In this document: piece after piece, positions 33,493 to 42,192 of the stretch
Position numbering within the stretch: the first letter of the stretch is position 1
How the letters are laid out: every line of letters begins with the position of its first letter
From: Desulfovibrio subterraneus
GTDB lineage: Bacteria; Desulfobacterota; Desulfovibrionia; Desulfovibrionales; Desulfovibrionaceae
NCBI RefSeq assembly: GCF_013340285.1
Contig: NZ_BLVO01000012.1
Coordinates: 248,001 to 312,000, forward strand
Reading direction: 5' to 3'
DNA length: 64,000 bases
Translations under genes and position numbers: made by a program
The notes under the pieces: model-generated
Seen by the model: only the letters and a program-made list of their open reading frames with translations
Database searches by the model: none
What the model was told of the DNA's origin: nothing

Positions 33493-34122
33493 TTACTTAT
33501 GGCAGACATAACATGCGTTGCTGGAACGAGTGGTGCCGTAGTGCTCAGGGTGAGCATGGCATTCCTCGCAGCGCCACATCTTCATGGTCTGCTTGCTGTA
33601 CTTGGTCAGCTTGTTTTCATAGTAAACCGGGGCTTCGTCCGTTTCGGCCACATTGGGATGGCACGAAGAACAAAGCTCGGTCTCGGTAAATTCGTGACAC
33701 TTGTTGCACGAATCCATCGAGTGAGCCGCATGGCTGAAGAACACGTTGTCCGGCTGTTTTTGATAGACAAGCCATTCGACTTCCTTGCCGGTGTTTACAT
33801 ATTCTTCAATGAAACGGACCTCTTCAGGATCGCTTCCCATGGGTTCGCTGTGACATTCTGCACAGCTTTCCGTGGTGGGGAGACCCGCAAAAGTACCGTC
33901 TTCACGGAGGAAGTGGCATGACGAACATTCCATGCCTGCACCCTCCATATGCACCTTATGGCTGAAACGTATCGGCTGATGCTTCTGTGAATAAAGCATC
34001 TGCGGGAACGCCCACCAGCCCAAGATGAGTGCCACTACCAGACCTACGAAGAACGGGGCTGCGCCGCCAAACTGGCCGGACGCGCTGTTCCCGTTGGCAG
34101 GATGTAAATGCCTGTCCGCCAT
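33493..34122 (-). CDS. qrcA: QrcA, hexaheme cytochrome c subunit
   Basis: 209 residues. A single N-terminal membrane anchor (FFVGLVVALILGWWAF) is followed by six CxxCH heme-binding motifs (CSSCH, CAECH, CNKCH, CSSCH, CEECH, CYVCH), the number known for QrcA. It accepts electrons from type I cytochrome c3 in the periplasm. ATG 34122 has GAGG 9 nt upstream. First gene of qrcABCD; a TTGACA-containing promoter candidate lies about 65-90 nt upstream. Confidence 0.95.
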   Translation of the reverse strand: MADRHLHPANGNSASGQFGGAAPFFVGLVVALILGWWAFPQMLYSQKHQPIRFSHKVHMEGAGMECSSCHFLREDGTFAGLPTTESCAECHSEPMGSDPEEVRFIEEYVNTGKEVEWLVYQKQPDNVFFSHAAHSMDSCNKCHEFTETELCSSCHPNVAETDEAPVYYENKLTKYSKQTMKMWRCEECHAHPEHYGTTRSSNACYVCHK

Positions 34123-34137
34123 AACCCTTCGCCTCAT

Positions 34138-34679
34138 AGCTGGTTTGAAAAATTAAAAAAAATGCCCACAATTGCCACGCCCATTACCTAAGCGGAAGCC
34201 AATTGCCGTGTCAAGGTGAAATAATTCACGAACTCAGCGTCTGCAGCGGTAACCGACTGTATGTATTGGAAGTAGAAAAATACGCTCTCATCCTTCCATT
34301 TACGCATTCAGGGTGATCAGACTCGCCCTGTCATTTTTACGCCCGATTCCGGATTCAATGATCTCCGGTGAATGCGTCCTTTCAAAATGGATGTGTCTTG
34401 CGATGCGGGTGATGTTCTGCGAGCGTTCTGTCAGTGAGAGGTGTGGGCGCGAGGCGTTTGTCCTTGTTTGGCACAAACGCGCACGTCAGTGTGCAGGGCG
34501 TGCTTGAGCCCGGCGCAGAGCCGCGACTTGCGTGCCTTGTATGGATTCCCCGCAGGGAACATCTGATAGCCCGAGGGCCGGACATGGGATACCGTGTCAG
34601 ACCCGAATCATGCTGACTGATTGTCACAGACATGGGGTGCGTTGAAACCGGAAGATGGCGGAGCGGGATGTGTTTGCCG
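34138..34679. other. Intergenic region upstream of the qrc operon
   Basis: About 540 bp without a convincing gene; a 102-codon minus-strand frame has no ribosome-binding site and no protein-like pattern. It holds the qrc promoter candidate at 34185-34214. Confidence 0.5.
34185..34214 (-). promoter_or_regulatory. Candidate qrc promoter
   Basis: On minus, a perfect TTGACA is followed after 18 nt by a weak -10 (TAGGTA). It sits about 65-90 nt before the qrcA start codon. Confidence 0.4.
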
Positions 34680-35231
34680 TTAGTAGACAAAAGGCGTGGC
34701 GAAGTCCCGCAATGCCGGCAGCAGCTTGTCTTTTTCAGATAAAACGGGTGCCATATCCGGCCATTCTATGGCGAGGTCGGGGTCATTCCACGCGATTCCC
34801 CCTTCCATCTTGGGATCGTAGTAGGCGTCGACCTTGTACTGGAACTCGGTTCCCCGCTCCAGAGTCATGTAGCCATGCGCAAAGCCGCGCGGAATGAGCA
34901 GGCGTTTGAAATTCTGTTCGGAGAGAACAAGCGTGTAGCATTGCTTGAAGGTGGGCGATCCGGCCCGCAGATCAACTGCAACGTCAAAGACAGAGCCGCG
35001 TGTTACCCACACCAGTTTAGCCTGTGATACCGGTGGCAGCTGGAAATGCAGTCCGCGAAGAACGCCTGCCTGCTCGGAGCGGGCGTGATTGTCCTGCACA
35101 AAGTCGTGCGGCAGCCCTGCCTGTTGCAGGGTTTCCTTACGGTACGTTTCAATGAAGAAACCGCGGTGGTCTCCGTGAACTTTGGGTTCCAGGACGACCA
35201 GCCCCGGAATGCCGGTTTGTACGATCTGCAA
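34680..35231 (-). CDS. rfbC: dTDP-4-dehydrorhamnose 3,5-epimerase
   Basis: 183 residues, RmlC cupin. It epimerises dTDP-4-keto-6-deoxyglucose on the way to dTDP-rhamnose for surface polysaccharide. Diagnostic segments: EPKVHGDHRGFFIETYR, the DNHARSEQAGVLRGLHFQ block with the catalytic His, and IPRGFAHGYMTL. I chose a TTG start at 35231: AAGGAG lies 6 nt before it and the protein then begins QIVQTGIPGL exactly as the family does; the ATG nine codons earlier has no site. The other rml genes are not in the window. Confidence 0.93.
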   Translation of the reverse strand: MQIVQTGIPGLVVLEPKVHGDHRGFFIETYRKETLQQAGLPHDFVQDNHARSEQAGVLRGLHFQLPPVSQAKLVWVTRGSVFDVAVDLRAGSPTFKQCYTLVLSEQNFKRLLIPRGFAHGYMTLERGTEFQYKVDAYYDPKMEGGIAWNDPDLAIEWPDMAPVLSEKDKLLPALRDFATPFVY

Positions 35232-35526
35232 GCCCAACTCCTTGGCTGGTAGTATCATAATAATAGGGGCATGTTAGCTTGCCCGAAAATGATTGTGACA
35301 AGTGTACATGAACCCGGCGGGGTTGGAAAGAGGTGTGAAGCAGGGGCGGGTTTCTCAAAAAAACGTCTTGCCCCCTTCCCAAGTGTGGTACGCATAGGTA
35401 TAAGGATTGCCGAATATCGTGCAGTATGCACGACTGCGAACCGGATGCACAGGCCCGTGGGGGGCGTGGAGGCAGGGTTTCGGGGTATTATTGCCGGCAT
35501 GCTGTGGTAAGGGGCTGGTTCAGAAA

Positions 35527-37230
35527 ATGAGTGTTGTTAAAAATGATATCGCCGGAATGGCGAATGCATCGGGCGTGTCCTCTGTGAGTGATGCCGGGTC
35601 TGATGTCGAGGTGTTGCGCGAGCAGCTTCTTTCGCTGCGTGAGTCTCATGCCGCGCTTGAAGAGACGGTGGAACGGTTGCAGCGTGAGCGACAGCTGCTT
35701 GAGGATATCCTGAACGCCATTCCTGACAAGCTGACGGTGCACGACCGTGCTGAGAAGGTTGTCTTCAGCAACTGGAGCGAAGAGGATACCTACTGGGAGA
35801 ACAGGGGCGGAGACAGAGACGGTACCGTCTGCTTCGGCTGTTTTTTCAGGGGCGAGAAGTATTGCGATCAGTGTCAGGTCGAAGAGGTTTTTGAGACCAG
35901 AAAGCAGAAAGTCATCGAGCTCTACAATCCTCAGACGCGGGAATATCGTTCTATCACTGTGTTTCCGGTTGCCTGCAAGAGCGAAGACTGTTCCATGGTG
36001 GCAGAGTATGTGCGCGATGTTACCGCCACCCGCAAGATGGAACGCGAGCTGCGTGTTGCCAAGGAAGCCGCAGATGCGGCGAACAAGGCCAAAAGCGAAT
36101 TTCTTGCATCCATGAGCCACGAAATACGTACGCCTATGAACGGGGTGCTGGGCATGCTTGATCTGGCCATGGATACCGAACTGGACGAAGAGCAGCGTGA
36201 GTATCTGGAATCAGTCCAGAACTCGGCTGAATCTCTGCTGGCGCTCATCAATGACATTCTGGATTTCTCCAAGATCGAAGCGGGCGTCATTGAGCTTGAT
36301 AATCAGGCCTTCCGGCTTCGAAAGCGCCTGTCAGCTCTGCACACCATGTTTGTGCACCGCGCTGAAGAGCGGGGGCTCGACTTCCGTTTCTCCGTTCCGG
36401 ATTCCGTTCCCGACGGTCTGATGGGAGATCCGCTGCGCCTGCGTCAGGTGCTTGTGAACCTGCTGGACAATGCACTCAAGTTTACCGAATCGGGGCAGGT
36501 GCAGCTGGCTGTGGATGTGGTGCAGGACTTTCCCGACAATTCGGTCGAAATTGAATTTTCTGTTACTGATACGGGCTCGGGAATTCTCGAGGCCCATCAG
36601 GAGCGCATCTTCGACAGCTTTGCGCAGGCAGACGGCTCATTCTCACGTCGGCATCAGGGTACAGGGCTCGGCCTTGCCATCTGCAAAAGGCTCGTCGAGC
36701 TCATGGGTGGCAACATCAAGGTCAAGAGTGCGCCGGGACAGGGTGCCCGGTTCAGCTTCATCATTCCCTTCCAGCTGGCGTACCTTGAGGAGAAGCCCGT
36801 AGCCCGCAAAGCAGGCAGCGCAGAGAAAAAGCCGGTTGCGGCCTGCCGTGGTCGCATCCTCGTTGCCGAGGATCATCCGGTAAACCTCTTGTATATCGAA
36901 AAGTTCCTGAAGAAGCAGGGCTTTGAAGTGCAGGCCGTGTCTGATGGAACCGAGGTGATACCTGCGTTGCGGGAAAGGGAGTTCGATCTTATTCTTATGG
37001 ATATTGCCATGCCCGAAATGGATGGGATGGGCGCGGCAAAGGCCGTGCGTGCCTCCAGCGGGTTGAAGACTCCTTCTACGGTGCCGATAATTGCCATGAC
37101 GGCTCACGCCATGAAGGGCGACCGGGAGCAGTTTCTTGCCGCCGGTATGGACGACTACATCGGCAAGCCCATCAACTCGGACAACCTGCTCAGCCTGATT
37201 TTGAAGTACCTTTTGCAGAATCAGGCATAG
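35527..37230 (+). CDS. Cytoplasmic hybrid histidine kinase with Cys-rich PAS
   Basis: 567 residues, no membrane segment. Order: coiled coil (about 25-65), PAS-type sensor (65-170), HisKA with His198 in SMSHEIRTPMNG, HATPase (N box VLVNLLDNALKF, G boxes DTGSGI and GTGLGLAICKR), and a C-terminal receiver with phospho-acceptor Asp in LILMDIAMPEMDG. The PAS has a C-x2-C-x7-C-x2-C cluster (Cys102, 105, 113, 116) and two further Cys (150, 155), suggesting metal, Fe-S or thiol sensing. The start is ATG 35527; its Shine-Dalgarno is weak (AAGGGG 12 nt away). Orphan; partner output unknown. Confidence 0.9.
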   Translation: MSVVKNDIAGMANASGVSSVSDAGSDVEVLREQLLSLRESHAALEETVERLQRERQLLEDILNAIPDKLTVHDRAEKVVFSNWSEEDTYWENRGGDRDGTVCFGCFFRGEKYCDQCQVEEVFETRKQKVIELYNPQTREYRSITVFPVACKSEDCSMVAEYVRDVTATRKMERELRVAKEAADAANKAKSEFLASMSHEIRTPMNGVLGMLDLAMDTELDEEQREYLESVQNSAESLLALINDILDFSKIEAGVIELDNQAFRLRKRLSALHTMFVHRAEERGLDFRFSVPDSVPDGLMGDPLRLRQVLVNLLDNALKFTESGQVQLAVDVVQDFPDNSVEIEFSVTDTGSGILEAHQERIFDSFAQADGSFSRRHQGTGLGLAICKRLVELMGGNIKVKSAPGQGARFSFIIPFQLAYLEEKPVARKAGSAEKKPVAACRGRILVAEDHPVNLLYIEKFLKKQGFEVQAVSDGTEVIPALREREFDLILMDIAMPEMDGMGAAKAVRASSGLKTPSTVPIIAMTAHAMKGDREQFLAAGMDDYIGKPINSDNLLSLILKYLLQNQA

Positions 37231-37338
37231 AATTAGTCAGGCGGGCCGGTGGCAATGCTTTTGCGGCCTTGCACTTTCTGCGGGAAACATATATACACCG
37301 TTTCCCGCGCGGCATGGCCGCAACGGTCATAATCAAGC

Positions 37339-37430
37339 GGAAGGGTGGCAGAGCCCGGTTTATTGCAGCAGTCTTGAAAACTGCCGACGTTTTACGACGT
37401 CCGTGAGTTCGAATCTCACCCCTTCCGCCA
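37339..37430 (+). tRNA. tRNA-Ser (TGA)
   Basis: 92-nt type II tRNA with long variable arm and encoded CCA. Acceptor GGAAGGG with CCCTTCC. The anticodon arm CAGT-CTTGAAA-ACTG gives TGA. The T arm GTGAGTTCGAATCTCAC is intact. Confidence 0.95.
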
Positions 37431-37767
37431 TTGAGCATAACTGCCTTGAAGGGCAATCTTTTTCAGGCTTGTACGGCAAATGGACAACCTTGGAATACCT
37501 TGGTGGTACATATTGCGAGGTGCAAGCCTGTGTCATTTTCTGCTCCCCCCTGTCATTTCCAGTTTGCAAGTGATTCAGGTTTCACACGATCTGAGGGTGT
37601 GCTTCCTTCTGCCGAGCGGGAATACGTGCATACCATTCGGGTGCACTTCATGTTGGCTGCCCAAATATCTGTGTGCTTATCATAAGTATGACGCAGGGTT
37701 GAATGTCCTATATGGTTGCTCTGTGTCGTTAGAGAGTATGTTTGATGGTAATTATTAAAAATAAAAA
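37431..37767. other. Intergenic region after tRNA-Ser
   Basis: About 340 bp with no supported gene; the 84-92-codon frames lack ribosome-binding sites. No clear terminator for the tRNA was seen. Confidence 0.45.
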
Positions 37768-37796
37768 TTGACGCATTGTGCGTGTTGGCGTAGTCT
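37768..37796 (+). promoter_or_regulatory. Promoter of the RRM gene
   Basis: TTGACG, 17-nt spacer, TAGTCT. It predicts a 5' leader of about 75-80 nt, AT-rich, before the TTG start codon. Confidence 0.5.
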
Positions 37797-37880
37797 GTTT
37801 AATTCGTTGTAAAGAAACGTACATGTGTACGTGCGCGAGTTATCAGATAGTTATCGAAAGTATTAAAGTTTGGAGTTTTT

Positions 37881-38144
37881 TTGAATAAGTTTATTTATGT
37901 TGGAAACCTGTCCTGGGAATGTACTAATAATGATCTTCACGCCCTTTTTTATAGATACGGAGCAGTTGTTTCTGCACGTGTGGTAAAAGATAGTGAGAAT
38001 GGATATTCCCGTGGTTTCGGGTTGGTTGAAATGGGTATTTCAGGTTCTGCAGATGCCATTAAATCTCTTGATGGTTCAAGCTATCAGGGACGAAATATTA
38101 AAGTGAACGAATCTCAGCCCCGCGGGGGCCGTCTTCGCTTCTAA
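37881..38144 (+). CDS. Single-RRM RNA-binding protein
   Basis: 87 residues, one RNA recognition motif. RNP2 reads IYVGNLSW and RNP1 reads SRGFGLVEM, with aromatic residues in the expected positions (Tyr6 and Phe), followed by the short basic tail QPRGGRLRF. Such bacterial proteins bind single-stranded RNA and are often cold-inducible. The start is TTG at 37881 with GGAG 5 nt upstream; no ATG precedes RNP2. Own promoter and terminator. The leader sequence could be a regulatory element, but I saw no recognisable cold-shock box. Confidence 0.92.
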   Translation: MNKFIYVGNLSWECTNNDLHALFYRYGAVVSARVVKDSENGYSRGFGLVEMGISGSADAIKSLDGSSYQGRNIKVNESQPRGGRLRF

Positions 38145-38166
38145 TCGAAGCTGACTCAGGATTCAT

Positions 38167-38195
38167 AAGCCCGCCGTTTGGAGGGCTTTTTTTAT
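38167..38195 (+). terminator. Terminator of the RRM gene
   Basis: AAGCCC hairpin with GGGCTT and a run of seven T residues. Confidence 0.75.
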
Positions 38196-38328
38196 TATCA
38201 GTGATATTGCTGTATGCTAATGCATATGCATAAAAAATCAGCATATTCGCAGGCATTCAACAGTGGATTGTTTGATTGATTGTTGATTAAGGCCGAACGT
38301 AATCAGCGATTATGCTGGTTTTGATTGG

Positions 38329-38363
38329 AAAAAAAAGAGGCAGCGCACAGGCGCTGCCTCTTT
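38329..38363 (-). terminator. Terminator of the ridA-desulfidase operon
   Basis: 12-bp hairpin (AAGAGGCAGCGC arm, 4-nt loop), then TTTTTT on minus, 25 nt past the last stop. Confidence 0.88.
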
Positions 38364-38387
38364 CATTTCAATAGTACCGAAAGGGGG

Positions 38388-39680
38388 CTAGCTGGCAGGT
38401 GTGTGCTTTTTTGAAACCATGATGTCCAGAATCACCTTGTCGGTTTCAGCCATGCCGCTGGTGCCGAGGCGTCCGAGGTTCTGGATGCTGATTTCAAGAT
38501 CGTCGTCCACAATGCCCTCCTTGCCGCTGACAGAGGTGCCCTTCTTGGCAAGCAGGGCGGCCTGAATGCCTGCTTCAACAGCAGACGCCACCTTGAGCGC
38601 GCAAGAGGTTTTAGCGCCGTCGCAGATCATGCCTGCAATGTTGCCCACCATGTTCTTGATGGCAAAGCCGATCTCACGCATGCCTCCACCGAACAGCATG
38701 ACAATGCCGCAGCTGGAGCCCGTGGCAGCCAGAATGGCTCCGCACAGAGCAGAGAGACGGCCGAGATGGTGCTTCAGGTGAATGGCGGTGAGGTGGCTCA
38801 TGATGAGCGCACGGGCCAGCTGTTCATCATCGGCATTCAATCTGCGGGCAAAAGCCAGCACCGGTACGGTGGCGGTGATGCCCTGATTGCCGCTGCCCGA
38901 GTTGCTCATTACGGGCAGCATGATGCCGTCCATGCGGGCGTCGGATGCCGCTGCCGCCATCTTGATGGCGAACGAGGCGATATCATCTGCGCGCAGTCCC
39001 TGCTGTATATCCTCTTCCATGGAGCGACCGACCTTCAGGCCCCATTCGCGGGACATGCCTTCAGCGGCAATGGCCTCGTTGAGACGGGCCGCTTCGAGGA
39101 TGAAGCTGATCGTCTCGAAGGGGGCATTCACGGCAAAGTCGTAAATGCGTTCCATGGTCAGGGGCCATTCGGTCTTGACTGCTTCTTCACCGGGCCACGG
39201 AGCGGAGAAGGTCTCCTTTCCGTTCTTTTCAACCAGCACAATAGCTGTGTGCTCGCGGGCGATGACACAGCGGGCGGAGTCGGATCCGGCAAAGACCGTC
39301 ACGTCTGCAATGAGCAGTTCGGTGCTTTCGGCAAGGGCGACCGTCACGCGCTTTTCGGCCAGCATCTGCTTGCCTGCCGCAATCTGTTCTTCCGTCAGGT
39401 CGCGCAGCACTTCAAGAGCCAGCCCTGCCTTGCCGCCCGTGGCACCCACAGCGGCAGCAATGTCCAGTCCTGTCATGCCGGTACCGGGTACTCCCACGCC
39501 CATGCCGTTTTTGAGAAGGTTTCCGCTCACGAGCACGGTGATGCGTTCGGGCGCTGCTCCCAGTTCCTGCACGGCGCGCGCCGTGGCAAGGGATATAGTG
39601 ATCGGCTCGGTGCAGCCGAGTGCGGGGACAACCTCGCGGTTGAGCAGGGCAATATAGTCGGACCATTCTGGCTTAGTCAT
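38388..39680 (-). CDS. UPF0597 L-cysteine desulfidase/serine dehydratase-like
   Basis: 430 residues of the UPF0597 (YhaM/CyuA) family, Fe-S dependent enzymes that split L-cysteine to H2S, ammonia and pyruvate through 2-aminoacrylate. Features: VPALGCTEPITISLATA at the N-terminus (likely cluster Cys), SNSGSGNQGITATVPV, SALCGAILAATGSSCGI and MICDGAKTSCALKVAS, all conserved Cys/Gly segments of the family. The start is ATG 39680 with AGGA 7 nt upstream. Last gene of an operon with RidA and a transporter. Substrate choice between cysteine and serine is not determined. Confidence 0.88.
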   Translation of the reverse strand: MTKPEWSDYIALLNREVVPALGCTEPITISLATARAVQELGAAPERITVLVSGNLLKNGMGVGVPGTGMTGLDIAAAVGATGGKAGLALEVLRDLTEEQIAAGKQMLAEKRVTVALAESTELLIADVTVFAGSDSARCVIAREHTAIVLVEKNGKETFSAPWPGEEAVKTEWPLTMERIYDFAVNAPFETISFILEAARLNEAIAAEGMSREWGLKVGRSMEEDIQQGLRADDIASFAIKMAAAASDARMDGIMLPVMSNSGSGNQGITATVPVLAFARRLNADDEQLARALIMSHLTAIHLKHHLGRLSALCGAILAATGSSCGIVMLFGGGMREIGFAIKNMVGNIAGMICDGAKTSCALKVASAVEAGIQAALLAKKGTSVSGKEGIVDDDLEISIQNLGRLGTSGMAETDKVILDIMVSKKHTPAS

Positions 39681-39740
39681 GTGTGTATCCTGTCGGTACA
39701 TGTTTCGGTACATGTTCGTTGCGATATGCAGTTGCACGGT

Positions 39741-40943
39741 CTAGGCGCTTACCTTTTCCGCTTGCAGCTCGCCATTGCGGTTGAATATGCCCTCCAGCAT
39801 CAGCGCAAGAGCGCCGTCGCCGGTGACGTTGCAGGCGGTGCCGAAGCTGTCCTGCAGGGCGAAGATGGCGAGCAGCAGTGCAACGCCTGCGGGGTCGAAG
39901 CCGAGCACGCTCACCACGATGCCGAGAGAGGCCATGACGGTGCCGCCGGGGACGCCGGGGGCGCCGATGGCGAAGATGCCGAAGAGAGCGATGAACAGAA
40001 TCATGGTGTGCAGTTCGGGCAGGTGGCCGTAGAGCATCTGCGAGATGGTCATGGCAAAGAAGGTTTCGGTGAGCACGGAGCCGCACAGGTGGATGGTGGC
40101 CCCGAGCGGAACCATGAACTCAACGGTGTTACGGCTGAGGACGGAGGACTTGGATGCGCATTCCAGGGCAACGGGCAGCGTTGCGGCGCTGGACATGGTG
40201 CCGACGGCGGTCAGGTAGGCCGGAGGATAGTGGCGGATAACTTCGATGGGGTTGCGGCCGGAGATGAGTCCGCCGATGGTGTACAGCACGGTCAGCCAGA
40301 TGATGTGGCCGAGCAGCACTATGCCGATAACCTGCAGGAACACGGGCAGCTGCTTGGTCAGGCTGCCTTCATAGGCCAGCCCTGCAAAGGTGGTGGCGAT
40401 GAAGAAGGGCAGAACGGGAATGACCACCTTGGTGACCACGTTCATCATGATGCCTTCGAATTCGCCGAGGATCTTTTCAAAGGTCTTGGCATTGCTCCAC
40501 AGGGTGGCCACGCCGAGCAGAATGGCGGTGAACAGGGCGGTCATGACGGGCATGATCGGAGGAATATTCAGCTGGAACATGACCTCGGGAATTTCCTTGA
40601 GGCCTTCCATCTGCGTGGCGATGGAAAGGTGAGGAATGATCATGTAGCCGGCAATGGCGGCCATTGTGGCGGCACCCACAGCGGAAAGGTAGGCGAAAGA
40701 AACGCCGGCTGCGAGCATTTTGCTCGCGTTCTGGCCAAGACGGGTGATGGCCGGAGCGATGAAGGCGATGATGACCAGCGGCACGGTGTAGAAGATGATC
40801 TGGCCGAGAACGTGCTTGATGCTGGCGATGACTTCCATTGCCGCTTCATTGCAGACAAGGCCGATGACGACGCCGGCTGCGATGCCGATGAGGAGCTGGA
40901 AAATAAGGCCGAATTCACTCTTGCGCTTTGAATTGTGAGACAT
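39741..40943 (-). CDS. Sodium:dicarboxylate/amino-acid symporter (DAACS)
   Basis: 400 residues with eight membrane helices and two re-entrant loops. Signature segments: GTMSSAATLPVALECA (serine-rich HP1), VPLGATIHLCGSVLTE and PGVPGGTVMASLG (HP2), and the last-helix DSFGTACNVTGDGALAL. The Asp and Asn/Thr residues in the last helix bind substrate and sodium in SstT/GltP relatives. The operon position between RidA and the desulfidase suggests uptake of serine, threonine or cysteine-type amino acids. The ATG at 40943 lies 86 nt after ridA. Confidence 0.9.
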   Translation of the reverse strand: MSHNSKRKSEFGLIFQLLIGIAAGVVIGLVCNEAAMEVIASIKHVLGQIIFYTVPLVIIAFIAPAITRLGQNASKMLAAGVSFAYLSAVGAATMAAIAGYMIIPHLSIATQMEGLKEIPEVMFQLNIPPIMPVMTALFTAILLGVATLWSNAKTFEKILGEFEGIMMNVVTKVVIPVLPFFIATTFAGLAYEGSLTKQLPVFLQVIGIVLLGHIIWLTVLYTIGGLISGRNPIEVIRHYPPAYLTAVGTMSSAATLPVALECASKSSVLSRNTVEFMVPLGATIHLCGSVLTETFFAMTISQMLYGHLPELHTMILFIALFGIFAIGAPGVPGGTVMASLGIVVSVLGFDPAGVALLLAIFALQDSFGTACNVTGDGALALMLEGIFNRNGELQAEKVSA

Positions 40944-41029
40944 GGTAACCCCTTTGCGTAGATCGGTACGGCCATCCCCATGTCCGTACCTTCCGTATGA
41001 TGTGGTTGGAGTGGAAGAGGGGAGAGGGA

Positions 41030-41404
41030 CTATCTCTCCGCAATGGCCTCAATTTCGACCAGCGCATCCTTGGGCAGACGGGCCACCTGAACGCAGCTGC
41101 GGGCCGGGAAGGGTTCTGCGAAGTAGGTGGAATAGACTGCGTTGAACGCGGCGAAATTGTTCATGTCGCTCAGAAACACGGTGGTCTTGAGCACCTTGTT
41201 CATGGAAGAACCGGCAGCTTCGAGAATGGCCTTCACGTTTTCGAGAGAGGCTTTGGCCTGCTCTTCGATGGTGTCGGGCATGGTGCCGGTTTCCACGACA
41301 ATGGGAAGCTGGCCGGAAGTGAACACGAGCCCGCCGAGAACGGTGCCCTGAGAGTAGGGGCCGATGGCTGCAGGGGCTTTGTCGGTTTTGATGATGTCGG
41401 ACAT
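41030..41404 (-). CDS. ridA: RidA, 2-aminoacrylate/imine deaminase
   Basis: 124 residues, RidA/YjgF family. It hydrolyses reactive enamines and imines such as 2-aminoacrylate made by serine/threonine/cysteine-degrading enzymes. The catalytic Arg is in ARSCVQVARLP near the C-terminus; PAAIGPYSQG at the N-terminus and FTSGQLP are family marks. First structural gene of the minus operon; the desulfidase downstream would produce exactly this intermediate. AAGGAG precedes the ATG. The promoter with repeated operator motifs is upstream. Confidence 0.94.
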   Translation of the reverse strand: MSDIIKTDKAPAAIGPYSQGTVLGGLVFTSGQLPIVVETGTMPDTIEEQAKASLENVKAILEAAGSSMNKVLKTTVFLSDMNNFAAFNAVYSTYFAEPFPARSCVQVARLPKDALVEIEAIAER

Positions 41405-41448
41405 GGTAACTCCTTTCTGTAAGGTGCAACGCGGAAGAGTTGCTTTGC

Positions 41449-41521
41449 TTGCGTAAAATTTTTCTTATTGCGAAAAAAATATCAGGTCAATAAATTTTAT
41501 TCGCAATGCGAGAAAATTTTA
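41449..41521 (-). promoter_or_regulatory. Promoter and operator repeats of the ridA operon
   Basis: On minus, TTGACC, 17-nt spacer, TAAGAA (41462-41490). Around it, (A/T)TGCG followed by an A-rich run recurs on plus at 41450, 41469 and 41507, that is 19 and 38 nt apart. 41491-41521 also forms an imperfect 31-bp dyad (12 of 15 arm positions). It is probably the binding site of the adjacent YheO-type regulator. Confidence 0.55.
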
Positions 41522-41526
41522 TCACT

Positions 41527-42192
41527 CTAGCCGTTCACCCGTTGCAGATAGCGGTAGATTGTGGCTTCGGAAGCGGCAAGACGCGAGGCCACGATGCCGA
41601 CAGTTCCCTTGAGAAGGAACACGCCGCGCGCGTTGAGGGTGCGCACTATGTCCATCTTTTCGGCTGCTGTCATGCGCTCGGGGGCCACTTCGGCTCCCTC
41701 GATGACCTGCACGATAAGATTCTCGGTGAGGTCCTCGATGGACTCGGAGAATGTTTCGCTGTGGTCGTCGGTGTCCTTGGGGCCGGCGTTGTCTATGCCC
41801 AGGGCCTGCACCATGCGGCCGAGCAGTTCCCGGGCCTGCCTGAGATCGGAAACATCCATGTTCAGGCAGAGCATTCCGGCAAGAGTGCCATCTGCTTCAC
41901 GTATGAAGTAGGTGGCGGAATGCAGGGGGCGGTCGTCGCGGGCGCGGGTGGTGTAGCCCATGACCCAGTCTCTGTGCTCATATTCACGGTTGGCCACGAA
42001 CTTGAGGGCAAGATCGGTGAGCGGGGCACCAACCTTGCGTCCTGTGATATGGCCGTTCGCAATGGCGAGCACGGACTGCTCCTTGGAGGATGTGTCATGC
42101 AGCACCACCTCGCAATTGGTGCCCAGAAAGGCACCGAGGAATTGGACAAGGGGTACATATGCCTCAATTGTTGGGGATGGTTTGGTGGACAC
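41527..42192 (-). CDS. YheO-type PAS/HTH transcriptional regulator
   Basis: 221 residues. The N-terminal PAS-like YheO domain (about 8-125; FLGTNCEVVLHDTSSKEQSVLAI, FIREADGTLAGMLCLNMD) is followed by a linker and a C-terminal helix-turn-helix of the HTH_22 type (AAEKMDIVRTLNARGVFLLKG, VASRLAASEATIYRYLQRV). Relatives such as CyuR/DecR-linked or DauR-type proteins sense amino acids and control their catabolism. Located just upstream of, and on the same strand as, the ridA operon. The operator array lies between its stop and ridA, so separate transcription of the operon is likely. The start is ATG 42192. Confidence 0.88.
   Translation of the reverse strand: MSTKPSPTIEAYVPLVQFLGAFLGTNCEVVLHDTSSKEQSVLAIANGHITGRKVGAPLTDLALKFVANREYEHRDWVMGYTTRARDDRPLHSATYFIREADGTLAGMLCLNMDVSDLRQARELLGRMVQALGIDNAGPKDTDDHSETFSESIEDLTENLIVQVIEGAEVAPERMTAAEKMDIVRTLNARGVFLLKGTVGIVASRLAASEATIYRYLQRVNG

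Noticed and set aside
34382-34690. 102-codon minus-strand frame upstream of qrcA
   Set aside because: No ribosome-binding site, no domain, and it overlaps the rfbC end.
38766-40931. 721-codon plus-strand frame
   Set aside because: Shadow of the desulfidase and symporter genes; Gly/His-rich nonsense translation.
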